From positions 1 to 36,451 of the forward strand of contig CBDEUL010000001.1 of assembly GCA_965243265.1 (NCBI GenBank): 36,451 bases of DNA, written 5' to 3'. The notes beneath the pieces were generated by a model, which worked only from the letters and a program-made list of their open reading frames with translations, was not told the origin of the DNA and searched no databases. Shown here piece by piece: positions 23,095 through 30,627 of this stretch. The stretch comes from Flavicella sp965243265 (lineage in GTDB: Bacteria > Bacteroidota > Bacteroidia > Flavobacteriales > Flavobacteriaceae). The position numbers and the translations under genes were made by a program. How positions within the stretch are numbered: position 1 is the stretch's first letter; each line of letters begins with the position of its first letter.

Positions 23095-24234
23095 TTACAG
23101 CATTCCTTTAGTACTCGGTAAAAACATTTTATTGGTATCTCTTTTCACTGCCATTTTCATAGCTTTGGCAAAGGCTTTAAAAATACCTTCTATTTTATGA
23201 TGTTCATTAACTCCTTCTGCCTTAATGTTCAAATTACACTTTGCCCCATCTGTAAATGATTTAAACAGGTGGAAAAACATTTCAGCAGGCATATCTCCTA
23301 TTTTTTCTCTTTTAAACTCAGCATCCCACTCTAACCAGTTACGTCCACCAAAATCAACAGCTACTTGAGCCAAACAATCGTCCATTGGCAAACAGAACCC
23401 ATAACGTTCAATTCCTAATTTATTTCCTAAGGCTTTGTTAAACAACTCTCCAAATGCAATCATGGTATCTTCAATTGTATGGTGTTCATCAACTTCTAAA
23501 TCACCTTCAACCTTAATTGTTAAATCCATAGCCCCATGACGTCCTATTTGATCTAACATATGATCAAAGAAATGCAACCCTGTTGAAATATCATTTTTTC
23601 CAGATCCATCTAAGTTTACTTTTATATAAATCTTAGTTTCATTAGTATTACGTGTAATTTCTGCTACACGATCTTCTAATTTTAAAAACTCATAAATATC
23701 TTTCCAGTCCTTTGTTTCCAAGGCTATAACATCTGACAATTCTATCTTTTTAACAGAAATTTCTTCGTCTGCCAACCCTTCTACATTATTAATATAGATG
23801 GCTTTTGATCCTAAGTTTTTAGCCAATTCAACATCGGTTAAACGGTCTCCTATCACAAATGAGTTTTCTAAATCATATTCTTCTGAATTAATGTATTTTG
23901 TCAGTAATCCCGTTCTTGGTTTACGTGTTGGTGCGTTTTCGTGTGGAAATGTTTTATCTATAGCAATGTCTGAAAAAACGACTCCTTCATTTTCAAAGGC
24001 TTGTATTACTTTATTTTGTGCTGGCCAAAATGTTTCTTCTGGAAAAGATTCTGTTCCTAATCCATCCTGATTTGTAACCATTACTAGTTCGTAATCCAAT
24101 TCGGCAGCAATTTTGCTCATGTACTGGAATACTTTTGGATAGAACTCTAATTTTTCTAAACTATCCAATTGATAATCTATTGGTGGTTCAATTGCTAAGG
24201 TTCCATCTCTATCTATAAAAAGTACTTTTTTCAT
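23095..24234 (-). CDS. hisB: Histidinol-phosphatase / imidazoleglycerol-phosphate dehydratase fusion
   Basis: 379 residues. The N-terminal HAD phosphatase (1 to about 165) has IDRDGTLA with Asp8 and Asp10, MVTNQDGLG (52-60) and VIGDRLTD (127-134). The dehydratase (about 190-379) has the paired metal-binding motifs HFFDHMLDQIGRHG (221-234), DEHHTIEDT (249-257) and HHKIEGIFKA. It carries out steps 6 and 8. The HAD half contains no cysteine, so the zinc site formed by a Cys/His loop in E. coli HisB (CPHxxxxxCxCRKP) is not there; the equivalent is FPHENAPTRKP. The gap to hisC is 75 bases. Confidence 0.96.
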   Translation of the reverse strand: MKKVLFIDRDGTLAIEPPIDYQLDSLEKLEFYPKVFQYMSKIAAELDYELVMVTNQDGLGTESFPEETFWPAQNKVIQAFENEGVVFSDIAIDKTFPHENAPTRKPRTGLLTKYINSEEYDLENSFVIGDRLTDVELAKNLGSKAIYINNVEGLADEEISVKKIELSDVIALETKDWKDIYEFLKLEDRVAEITRNTNETKIYIKVNLDGSGKNDISTGLHFFDHMLDQIGRHGAMDLTIKVEGDLEVDEHHTIEDTMIAFGELFNKALGNKLGIERYGFCLPMDDCLAQVAVDFGGRNWLEWDAEFKREKIGDMPAEMFFHLFKSFTDGAKCNLNIKAEGVNEHHKIEGIFKAFAKAMKMAVKRDTNKMFLPSTKGML

Positions 24235-24309
24235 ACTGTTGTTTGTTATATCTATATTTTGAGTCCCGTATGATATGTGTTATACACGAACTATTCAATA
24301 CTCGTTGCT

Positions 24310-25353
24310 TTATTCTATATTTTTTAATGCTTCAATCAATTTCTCATTCTCTTCTGCTGTTCCAACAGTTAAACGCAAAGTGTTTTCACACAAAGCTTGT
24401 GTTGTACGATTACGAATAACAATCCCTTTTTCTATCAGCTGGTTATATCTCTTGTTGGCATCATCTACTTTTACCAAAATAAAATTGGCATCTGAAGGGT
24501 ATATTTTAGATATATAATTTATCAACCCTAAACTCTTTTCTAATTTTGTTCTTTCTTCTAGGATAGAAACGATTTCTTTTTCTACTTCATCAAATGCTAA
24601 CAAACGTTCTTTTGCTCTTTGTTGTGTCAACTCATTGACATTATAAGGAGGTTTAATTCTATTTAAAACCTCTATAATTTCTTTGGAGGCATAACAAGTT
24701 CCCAAACGAATACCTGCCATTCCAAATGCTTTTGATAAAGTTTGCGTAATAATTAGATTAGGATACTTATCTAGTTTTTTTAACCAACTTTCTTGCGATG
24801 AAAAATCTATATATGCTTCATCTATAACCACAAGTCCTTTAAAACCTTCTATAATAGCTTGTATTTTTTCTTCTGAAAAAGCATTTCCTGAAGGGTTATT
24901 TGGTGAGCATAAGAAAATAATTTTCGATTTCTCATTCGTTATTTCTAATGTTTCTTTAACTCGAATGTCAAAAGATTCTGATAATAATACTTCCTTTGTT
25001 TCAATATTATTCAGCTCAGACAATACTCCATACATTCCGTAAGTTGGTGGTAAAAAAACCACATTATCTTCTTTGGGTTCACAAAAGGCTCTAAAAATTA
25101 AATCCAAAACCTCATCACTTCCGTTTCCTAGTAGCATTTGATTGGTTTGTATTCCCTTCAAATTAGCCAACAACTGTTTTACGCTTTGTTGTTGCGGATC
25201 TGGATATCGGTTTACTCCATTTTGAAATGGATTTTCATTGGCATCTAAAAAAACCATATTTGCCGTAGCTTCTTCAAACTCATCACGGGCAGATGAATAC
25301 GCTTTTAACTTAGCTATGTTTTCTCTTACTACTTTATTTATATCAAATGACAT
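24310..25353 (-). CDS. hisC: Histidinol-phosphate aminotransferase
   Basis: 347 residues, PLP fold type I. FLDANENPFQNGVNRYPDP (35-53) is the typical HisC start. GNGSDE (77-82), PNNPSGN (151-157) and VIDEAYIDF (176-184) follow, then TLSKAFGMAGIRLG (205-218) with the PLP-binding Lys208. It makes histidinol phosphate from imidazole acetol phosphate and glutamate. It starts 15 bases after hisD. Confidence 0.96.
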   Translation of the reverse strand: MSFDINKVVRENIAKLKAYSSARDEFEEATANMVFLDANENPFQNGVNRYPDPQQQSVKQLLANLKGIQTNQMLLGNGSDEVLDLIFRAFCEPKEDNVVFLPPTYGMYGVLSELNNIETKEVLLSESFDIRVKETLEITNEKSKIIFLCSPNNPSGNAFSEEKIQAIIEGFKGLVVIDEAYIDFSSQESWLKKLDKYPNLIITQTLSKAFGMAGIRLGTCYASKEIIEVLNRIKPPYNVNELTQQRAKERLLAFDEVEKEIVSILEERTKLEKSLGLINYISKIYPSDANFILVKVDDANKRYNQLIEKGIVIRNRTTQALCENTLRLTVGTAEENEKLIEALKNIE

Positions 25354-25368
25354 CGTGTCTTTTCACTT

Positions 25369-26652
25369 TTATTTCAATTCTTCTAATCTAAGAGTTACAG
25401 CATTTTTATGCGCCTGTAATCCTTCTGCTTCTGCCATTAATTCAATAGCGGGTCCTATTGCTTTAATTCCTTCTTCTGTAATCTTTTGAAAAGTAATTTT
25501 CTTTGTAAAAGCATCCATATTTACTCCACTATACATACGTGCATAAGCATTTGTAGGCAATGTATGGTTGGTTCCTGATGCGTAATCTCCTGCACTTTCT
25601 GGTGTATAAGGCCCTATAAACACAGATCCTGCACTTATAATTCTATCTAAATACAGATTTTCATTTTTAACATTTAAAATTAAATGCTCCGGTGCATATT
25701 CATTGATAAAATCAATTTGATCTTTTAAGTTTTCAATCAATACAAATTGAGAATTTGCAATAGCACTTTTTGCCATTTCTTTTCTAGGCAATACCTCTAA
25801 CTGAGCTGTAACTTCTGCTTGAATAGCTTCTAAAGACTCTGTAGTATTTGCTACACAAATAACCTGACTATCATGACCGTGCTCTGCTTGAGACAACAAA
25901 TCTGAAGCTACAAATTTTGGCAACGCTAATTGATCTGCTACTACCATTAATTCTGAAGGTCCTGCAGGCATATCAATAGCCACTCCCTTTGTCAATGCAA
26001 ATTGTTTTGCCGCTGTTACAAACTGATTTCCTGGTCCAAATATCTTATATACATTAGGTACTGATTCTGTTCCTAATGTCATTGCTGCAATAGCTTGTAC
26101 TCCTCCTAGTTTAAAAATAGTAGTTACCCCTACCAATTTTGCTGCATATAAAATTGCTGGATGTATTTTACCATCTTTATCTGGTGGTGTACATAATACT
26201 ATTTCTTTACATCCTGCCAACTTTGCTGGAATTCCTAACATTAAAATAGTTGAAAACAAAGGGGCTGTTCCTCCTGGAATATACAGACCTACTTTTTCTA
26301 TAGGTCGCATTTCTTGCCAACATTCAACTCCTGGCGTTGTTTCTACTACTTTTTTAGAAATAAATTGAGATGCATGAAAAATTTTCACATTCTGTTTTGC
26401 TAAAGCTATTGCTTGTTTTAGCTTATCAGACACCAATAATGCTGCTGCATTAATTTCTTCATTTGAAACTTTCAAGTTTTTCAATGTAGCTTTATCAAAC
26501 TTTTCTGTATATGAAAAGAGTGCTTTGTCTCCATTTTTTTCAACTTCGTTAAAAACTTCAGCTATTATTTTCCCTAAATCATCTGCTTTTTTAGCTGGAC
26601 GTGTTGTCAATGACTTCCACTGATCTCTTGTTGGGTTCTTGGTAATATTCAT
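25369..26652 (-). CDS. hisD: Histidinol dehydrogenase
   Basis: 427 residues from the ATG at 26650-26652. An in-frame TTG five codons earlier (26665-26667) is possible but less likely. Motifs: YIPGGTAPLFSTILM (124-138), FGPGNQFVTAAK (205-216), DMPAGPSELMV (227-237), LLSQAEHGHDSQ (252-263) with zinc ligands Gln255 and His258, EYAPEHLIL (318-326) with the catalytic Glu/His pair, and GDYASGTNHTLPT. It performs the last two oxidations to histidine. The hisG gene ends about 73 bases upstream, with a small 6-pair hairpin (26687-26701) in the gap. Confidence 0.96.
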   Translation of the reverse strand: MNITKNPTRDQWKSLTTRPAKKADDLGKIIAEVFNEVEKNGDKALFSYTEKFDKATLKNLKVSNEEINAAALLVSDKLKQAIALAKQNVKIFHASQFISKKVVETTPGVECWQEMRPIEKVGLYIPGGTAPLFSTILMLGIPAKLAGCKEIVLCTPPDKDGKIHPAILYAAKLVGVTTIFKLGGVQAIAAMTLGTESVPNVYKIFGPGNQFVTAAKQFALTKGVAIDMPAGPSELMVVADQLALPKFVASDLLSQAEHGHDSQVICVANTTESLEAIQAEVTAQLEVLPRKEMAKSAIANSQFVLIENLKDQIDFINEYAPEHLILNVKNENLYLDRIISAGSVFIGPYTPESAGDYASGTNHTLPTNAYARMYSGVNMDAFTKKITFQKITEEGIKAIGPAIELMAEAEGLQAHKNAVTLRLEELK

Positions 26653-26725
26653 ATTACTTCGTATCAAACATCAAGTACAAATAATTGAGTTGTTACAACT
26701 CTTTATTTTGAACTAAATTCTATTA

Positions 26726-27586
26726 TTATAAAACCATTTTTTCAATTGGCACTACCAAAATTCCTTCTGCTCCTCTCTCCTTTAATTCATCAATAATATC
26801 CCAGAATTTTCTTTTCCCTAATACTACTGTATGAATAGAACTCCATCCTTCTTCTGCTAAAGGTAATACTGTAGGGCTTCTCATACCTGGTAACAATTCT
26901 AAAATTGAATCTATTTTATCATTAGGCGCATTCAACAAAATATATTTTGAATCTCTTCCTCTTAATACCGATTGAATTCTGAATTGAATTGTATTTAATA
27001 TTTCTTGCTTCTCTGACGACAAACTTGGAGCTGCTGTTAAAACAGCTTCACTCTCTGCCATTTTCACCACTTCTTTCAATCCGTTTTTAAACAAAGTGCT
27101 TCCACTAGATACAATATCACATATCCCATCTGCCAATCCTATATTTGGAGCTATCTCTACAGATCCGTTAATGATATGTAAATCTGCTTTTACCCCTTTT
27201 TCTTTTAAGAACTTATTTACTGTATTTGGATACGAAGTGGCAATACGTTTTCCTTCAAAATCTGTTACATCATTAAATTCAGCATCTTTTGGAAGTGCTA
27301 AAGAAACTCTACATTTAGAAAAGCCTAAACGTTCTATAATTTCCAAATCTTCTCCTTTTTCTACCAAAGTATTTTCTCCTAAAATAGCTACATCTACTAC
27401 CCCATCTCTAAGGTATTGAGGAATATCTCCATTTCTTAAATACAATACTTCTACTGGAAAATTACGTGCCGAAGCCTTTAACTGATCTTTTCCATTATCA
27501 ATTGATACCCCACAATCTTTTAACAACTGTAGTGAGTCTTTGTTTAATCTTCCTGATTTTTGAATGGCGATTTTTAATTTTGTCAT
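26726..27586 (-). CDS. hisG: ATP phosphoribosyltransferase, long form
   Basis: 286 residues, the long HisG form. The catalytic part has AIQKSGRLNK at the N-terminus, VDVAILGENTL and the PRPP loop DIVSSGSTLFKNGLKEV. The C-terminal part of about 75 residues (SILELLPGMRSPTVLPL, WSSIHTVV, GILVVPIEKM) is the ACT-like regulatory domain that binds histidine in long HisG proteins, so enzyme activity should be feedback controlled. The first step of the pathway. It is preceded by a histidine attenuator (leader peptide, terminator), so its transcription is controlled as well. Confidence 0.97.
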   Translation of the reverse strand: MTKLKIAIQKSGRLNKDSLQLLKDCGVSIDNGKDQLKASARNFPVEVLYLRNGDIPQYLRDGVVDVAILGENTLVEKGEDLEIIERLGFSKCRVSLALPKDAEFNDVTDFEGKRIATSYPNTVNKFLKEKGVKADLHIINGSVEIAPNIGLADGICDIVSSGSTLFKNGLKEVVKMAESEAVLTAAPSLSSEKQEILNTIQFRIQSVLRGRDSKYILLNAPNDKIDSILELLPGMRSPTVLPLAEEGWSSIHTVVLGKRKFWDIIDELKERGAEGILVVPIEKMVL

Positions 27587-27633
27587 CTTGTTTTAATTGT
27601 GTTTAAGCAATCTCAAATATTTTGATTTATACG

Positions 27634-27668
27634 AAAAAAACCCATTTGAATTACTCAAACGGGTTTTT
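27634..27668 (-). terminator. Attenuator terminator in the his leader
   Basis: On the minus strand CCCGTTTGA (27663-27655) pairs with TCAAATGGG (27649-27641) with one G:T pair, flanked by further A:T pairs, then a run of seven T. It lies between the leader peptide and hisG, so it can stop transcription before the structural genes. Confidence 0.88.
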
Positions 27669-27711
27669 AAAAATATGTTTATAAATTACACAACATTCCT
27701 AGCTCGTTTGA
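27655..27711 (-). promoter_or_regulatory. Candidate antiterminator pairing in the his leader
   Basis: Leader bases TCAAACG (27711-27705 on the minus strand) are the exact complement of CGTTTGA (27661-27655), which is also the 5' arm of the terminator, so the two helices exclude each other. The leader copy lies about 14 bases after the last His codon, within the last codons of the leader peptide, where a ribosome reaching the stop codon would cover it. Confidence 0.65.
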
Positions 27712-27755
27712 TCACAAGGTTGAATATGATGATGATGTAATTTAACTGAATTCAT
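27699..27755 (-). CDS. hisL: Histidine leader peptide (18 residues, four consecutive His)
   Basis: The minus-strand ORF reads MNSVKLHHHHIQPCDQTS and ends at TAG 27699-27701. Its four consecutive CAT codons (27726-27737) lie between a good promoter (27775-27806) and the attenuator terminator (27634-27668), just ahead of hisG. When charged tRNA-His is scarce the ribosome should stall on the His codons. The codons after them include TCAAACG (27705-27711), which can pair with CGTTTGA in the terminator's 5' arm (27655-27661). Too short for routine gene calling. Confidence 0.88.
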   Translation of the reverse strand: MNSVKLHHHHIQPCDQTS

Positions 27756-27774
27756 TATCGTTATTTTAACTACG

Positions 27775-27806
27775 CAAATATACTAATTTTATTAAAATAT
27801 TGACAA
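27775..27806 (-). promoter_or_regulatory. Promoter of the histidine operon
   Basis: The minus strand has TTG (27806-27804), a 21-base spacer and TATATTTG (27782-27775), which fits the Bacteroidetes -33/-7 pattern (TTG N17-23 TAnnTTTG). The start of transcription would be about 10-15 bases before the leader ATG at 27755. Confidence 0.8.
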
Positions 27807-27884
27807 GTCATTTTTTCTTTTTTTACTCTAAAAAATCTTATAAAATTCTCTATTTTTTTTAGATTGATTTTGTTTTACAATCAT

Positions 27885-28454
27885 CTAAAAAGGTAGCTCT
27901 ACAACCTCTTTAACTTCTCCCATGGTTAATTGTAATTTTATCTCTCCAATTCTCATACGTACCAAACGTAATGTAGGATAACCTACTGCTGCCGTCATCT
28001 TACGAACTTGGCGAAATTTACCTTCGTTTATTGTTACTGAAATCCAGCTTGTTTTCCCATGCCTTTCATCTCGTATCTTTTTTCCTCTTTCTCTCAACTC
28101 TGGCTCTTTTTCCAATAAACAAGCCTTACATGGTTTGGTTACATAACGCTTTCCTTCAAAACCTATTTCTACCCCTTCTTCTAGGATTTTAATAGCTTCC
28201 TCTGTTATTTCTCCGTCTACTTGAACATAATATTCTTTAGCCACTTTACTGCTACATATATAGTCACTTAATTTACCGTCTGTAGTCAATAAAAGTAAAC
28301 CTTCCGATTTAGCATCTAATCTCCCTATTGCCATTGTTCCTTCAGGAAAATCATACAGCTCCCCTAACAACTTCTTCTTCCTTGTTTTATTATTCACAAA
28401 TTGTGAAATATAACCATAGGGCTTGTGAATTATAAAATGTCGATGTTTCTTCAT
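27885..28454 (-). CDS. RsuA-family 23S rRNA pseudouridine synthase (RluE-like)
   Basis: 189 residues. HFIIHKPYGYISQF (6-19) begins the catalytic domain, and GRLDAKSEGLLLLTTDG (44-60) carries the catalytic Asp47. KEYYVQVDG follows, and the end EGKFRQVRKMTAAVGYPTLRLVRMRIG is the family's RNA-binding strand. It lacks the N-terminal S4 domain of RsuA and RluB, so it resembles short RluE (U2457 of 23S rRNA in E. coli); the exact base is inferred. It lies after the accA terminator and ends just ahead of the his promoter region. Confidence 0.9.
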   Translation of the reverse strand: MKKHRHFIIHKPYGYISQFVNNKTRKKKLLGELYDFPEGTMAIGRLDAKSEGLLLLTTDGKLSDYICSSKVAKEYYVQVDGEITEEAIKILEEGVEIGFEGKRYVTKPCKACLLEKEPELRERGKKIRDERHGKTSWISVTINEGKFRQVRKMTAAVGYPTLRLVRMRIGEIKLQLTMGEVKEVVELPF

Positions 28455-28459
28455 ACTTT

Positions 28460-28494
28460 TTGAAAAACAAAAACCACCTTAAAAAGGTGGTTTT
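28460..28494 (-). terminator. Terminator after accA
   Basis: On the minus strand AAAACCACCTT pairs with AAGGTGGTTTT over a 3-base loop, followed by a T-rich tail (TTTTTGTTTTT on minus). It lies between accA and the pseudouridine synthase gene, ending 6 bases before that gene's start. Confidence 0.85.
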
Positions 28495-28514
28495 GATAAT
28501 CTATTTAACAGAGA

Positions 28515-29468
28515 TTAATCTTTATAAACCCCCATATTAGCGTATTTATTTACACGCTCTTCAATCATTTTATCTACAGGCATTTTTCTCAATACTTCTA
28601 ATTCTTCAAGAACTATTTTCTGAACTGTTTCAAAAGTACCTTCTCTATCTGCATGTGCTCCTCCTAGAGGCTCTCTAATAACACCGTCTACCAAGTTCAA
28701 CTTCGCCATATCTTTTGATGTTAGTTTTAAAGCTGAAGCTGCTTCTACTTTATAATCCCAACTACGCCATAAAATAGATGAACAGTTTTCTGGTGATATT
28801 ACTGAGTACCATGAATTCTCCATCATCATCACTCTATCTCCAACACCTATCCCTAAAGCTCCTCCTGAAGCTCCTTCTCCAATAATAACAGTAATAATTG
28901 GCACTTTAAGAATACACATCTCTAAAATATTACGAGCAATGGCTTCTCCTTGTCCTCTTTCTTCCGCCTCTAACCCTGGATATGCTCCTGGTGTATCCAC
29001 AAAAGTTAAAACAGGAATGTCAAATTTTTCTGCCATACGCATTAAACGTAAAGCTTTTCTATACCCTTCTGGGTTTGCCATTCCAAAATTTCTGTACTGA
29101 CGTGTCTTTGTATTGTATCCTTTTTGTTGCCCTATCAACATAAACGATTGACCGCCTATTTTCCCTAAACCACCAATAATAGCTTTATCATCTTTTACAC
29201 TTCTATCTCCATGAAGTTCCATAAAGGTGTCTCCAGCTAAAGCTTTTACGTAATCTAACGTATATGGTCTATTAGGGTGTCTAGACAATTGTACACGTTG
29301 CCAAGGGGTTAAGTTTTTATAAATTTCTTTTTTTGTTGTTACCAACTTTTCTTGCAACTTTTTACAAGTTTCAGAAACATCTACATCACTTTCTTCTCCT
29401 ATCAATTGGCATTTATCCAACTGCTCTTCTAATTCTTTAATTGGTAATTCAAAATCTAAATATTCCAT
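28515..29468 (-). CDS. accA: Acetyl-CoA carboxylase carboxyltransferase, alpha subunit
   Basis: 317 residues, the standard AccA length. The N-terminal helix region (LPIKELEEQLDKC) leads to LSRHPNRPYTLDYV, then FMELHGDRSVKDDKAIIGGL, FGMANPEGYRKALRLM, TFVDTPGAYPGLEAEERGQG and GEGASGGALGIGVGDRVMMM. These are the carboxyltransferase CoA- and biotin-binding motifs. With AccD it moves CO2 from biotin to acetyl-CoA in the first step of fatty acid synthesis. accD is not in the window. It has its own promoter (29491-29520) and a terminator. Confidence 0.97.
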   Translation of the reverse strand: MEYLDFELPIKELEEQLDKCQLIGEESDVDVSETCKKLQEKLVTTKKEIYKNLTPWQRVQLSRHPNRPYTLDYVKALAGDTFMELHGDRSVKDDKAIIGGLGKIGGQSFMLIGQQKGYNTKTRQYRNFGMANPEGYRKALRLMRMAEKFDIPVLTFVDTPGAYPGLEAEERGQGEAIARNILEMCILKVPIITVIIGEGASGGALGIGVGDRVMMMENSWYSVISPENCSSILWRSWDYKVEAASALKLTSKDMAKLNLVDGVIREPLGGAHADREGTFETVQKIVLEELEVLRKMPVDKMIEERVNKYANMGVYKD

Positions 29469-29490
29469 ACTTTAATATTTTGGTAAACGA

Positions 29491-29520
29491 CAAAGATACT
29501 AACTTCGTGAAAGTATCAAA
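29491..29520 (-). promoter_or_regulatory. Promoter of accA
   Basis: The minus strand has TTTG (29520-29517), an 18-base spacer and TATCTTTG (29498-29491), 23 bases before the accA start. It fits the Bacteroidetes -33/-7 pattern. Confidence 0.75.
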
Positions 29521-29529
29521 TCAATTCTT

Positions 29530-30618
29530 TTATTTTTTTGATTTTATATATAAATAGAACGATAAAGCTCCAAACACAACATTCGGTATCCATACAAGAA
29601 CCTCTGTATTACTACCTGCTACAGCTCCTAAAACTTCAGAAACTTTCATAAAAAACACATAAATAAACATAAGTCCTATTCCTAATGCCATGTTCACTCC
29701 CATACCTCCTCGCTTCTTCCTAAACGACAAACAAACAGCAATCAATGTCAATATATACGATGAAACAGGTAAACTTGTTCTTTTATAAAGTTCTACATAA
29801 TAGGAATTCAAATTCTTAACTCCTCTTTGCTTAGATAATTCTATAAACCTCATCAATTCAGGTGAAGCCATTTCTTTAGAAAGATAATCTACATAAAGTA
29901 AATCTTTAGGAGAAAAGTCAAAAATAGTATCTAAACTCCTTCCTGAACTGATACTATCTCTATCTGAATAAATCCAACGTTTCTTATATTTAGAAAGCGT
30001 AAATGTACTGTCTGCTTTGTTCCACTTTATGTTATCTGATACAAGACGGTATTTTAATTTAATTCCATCATACTCTTCGTATGAAAAATCATACCCTCTA
30101 TTAGTTCTTAGTCCAAAATTCTGAATATAAATATACCTATCCTTTCCCAATTTCATACTAAATTCCTTTACATATGTTTGGGCCTTACTTTTACGTGAGG
30201 AAAAATATTTTTGATCAAACTCTGTCATTGTTTTATTACCATTTGGAACAACAAAATGATTCATTCCTAATGCAAAAATGGTAACAATAGTAGCTCCAAT
30301 AAAATAGGGTTTTAGAAATCTTGTAAAAGAGATACTAGCACTATTAATTGCTATAATCTCTGTATTATTAGACAATTTTGAAGTAAAAAATATTACTGAT
30401 ATAAATAATGCCAAAGGCATAAATGTATTGGCGTAATAGATAACAAAATTCAAATAATAATCTTCTATAATTTCTCCTACAGAAAGATTGGTATGCCTTA
30501 AAAACTTATCTATTTTTTCAGACACATCAATAGCTATTGCTATTGGAATAAGGATAAAAAGTGTAAACACAAATGACCCTAAATACCTTTTTAATATGTA
30601 TTTATCTAATATTCTCAA
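29530..30618 (-). CDS. LptF/LptG-family permease of lipopolysaccharide export
   Basis: 362 residues of the YjgP/YjgQ family. It begins MRILDKYILKRYLGSFVFTL, the conserved start where the coupling helix leads into the first membrane segment, and has about three further segments before and three after a periplasmic domain of strands (about residues 130-260). TEIIAINSASISFTRFLKPY is the conserved cytoplasmic part. With its partner and the ATPase LptB it extracts LPS from the inner membrane. F and G cannot be separated from this alone. It starts 9 bases after tgt and so belongs to the same unit. Confidence 0.9.
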   Translation of the reverse strand: MRILDKYILKRYLGSFVFTLFILIPIAIAIDVSEKIDKFLRHTNLSVGEIIEDYYLNFVIYYANTFMPLALFISVIFFTSKLSNNTEIIAINSASISFTRFLKPYFIGATIVTIFALGMNHFVVPNGNKTMTEFDQKYFSSRKSKAQTYVKEFSMKLGKDRYIYIQNFGLRTNRGYDFSYEEYDGIKLKYRLVSDNIKWNKADSTFTLSKYKKRWIYSDRDSISSGRSLDTIFDFSPKDLLYVDYLSKEMASPELMRFIELSKQRGVKNLNSYYVELYKRTSLPVSSYILTLIAVCLSFRKKRGGMGVNMALGIGLMFIYVFFMKVSEVLGAVAGSNTEVLVWIPNVVFGALSFYLYIKSKK

Positions 30619-30627
30619 AATGTAAAA

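Noticed and set aside
20798..26677. AAGTAC-type short motifs recurring in gaps of the his operon
   Set aside because: The six-base matches are too short and AT-rich to separate from chance, and the flanking bases do not agree.
26687..26701. Small hairpin GAGTTG/CAACTC between hisG and hisD
   Set aside because: Only six pairs with no T-run after it on the minus strand, so not a terminator; possibly chance.
27861..27887. AGATTGATT / AATCATCT hairpin at the end of the pseudouridine synthase gene
   Set aside because: The stem has an unpaired base and no T-run follows on the minus strand, so it is not a terminator.
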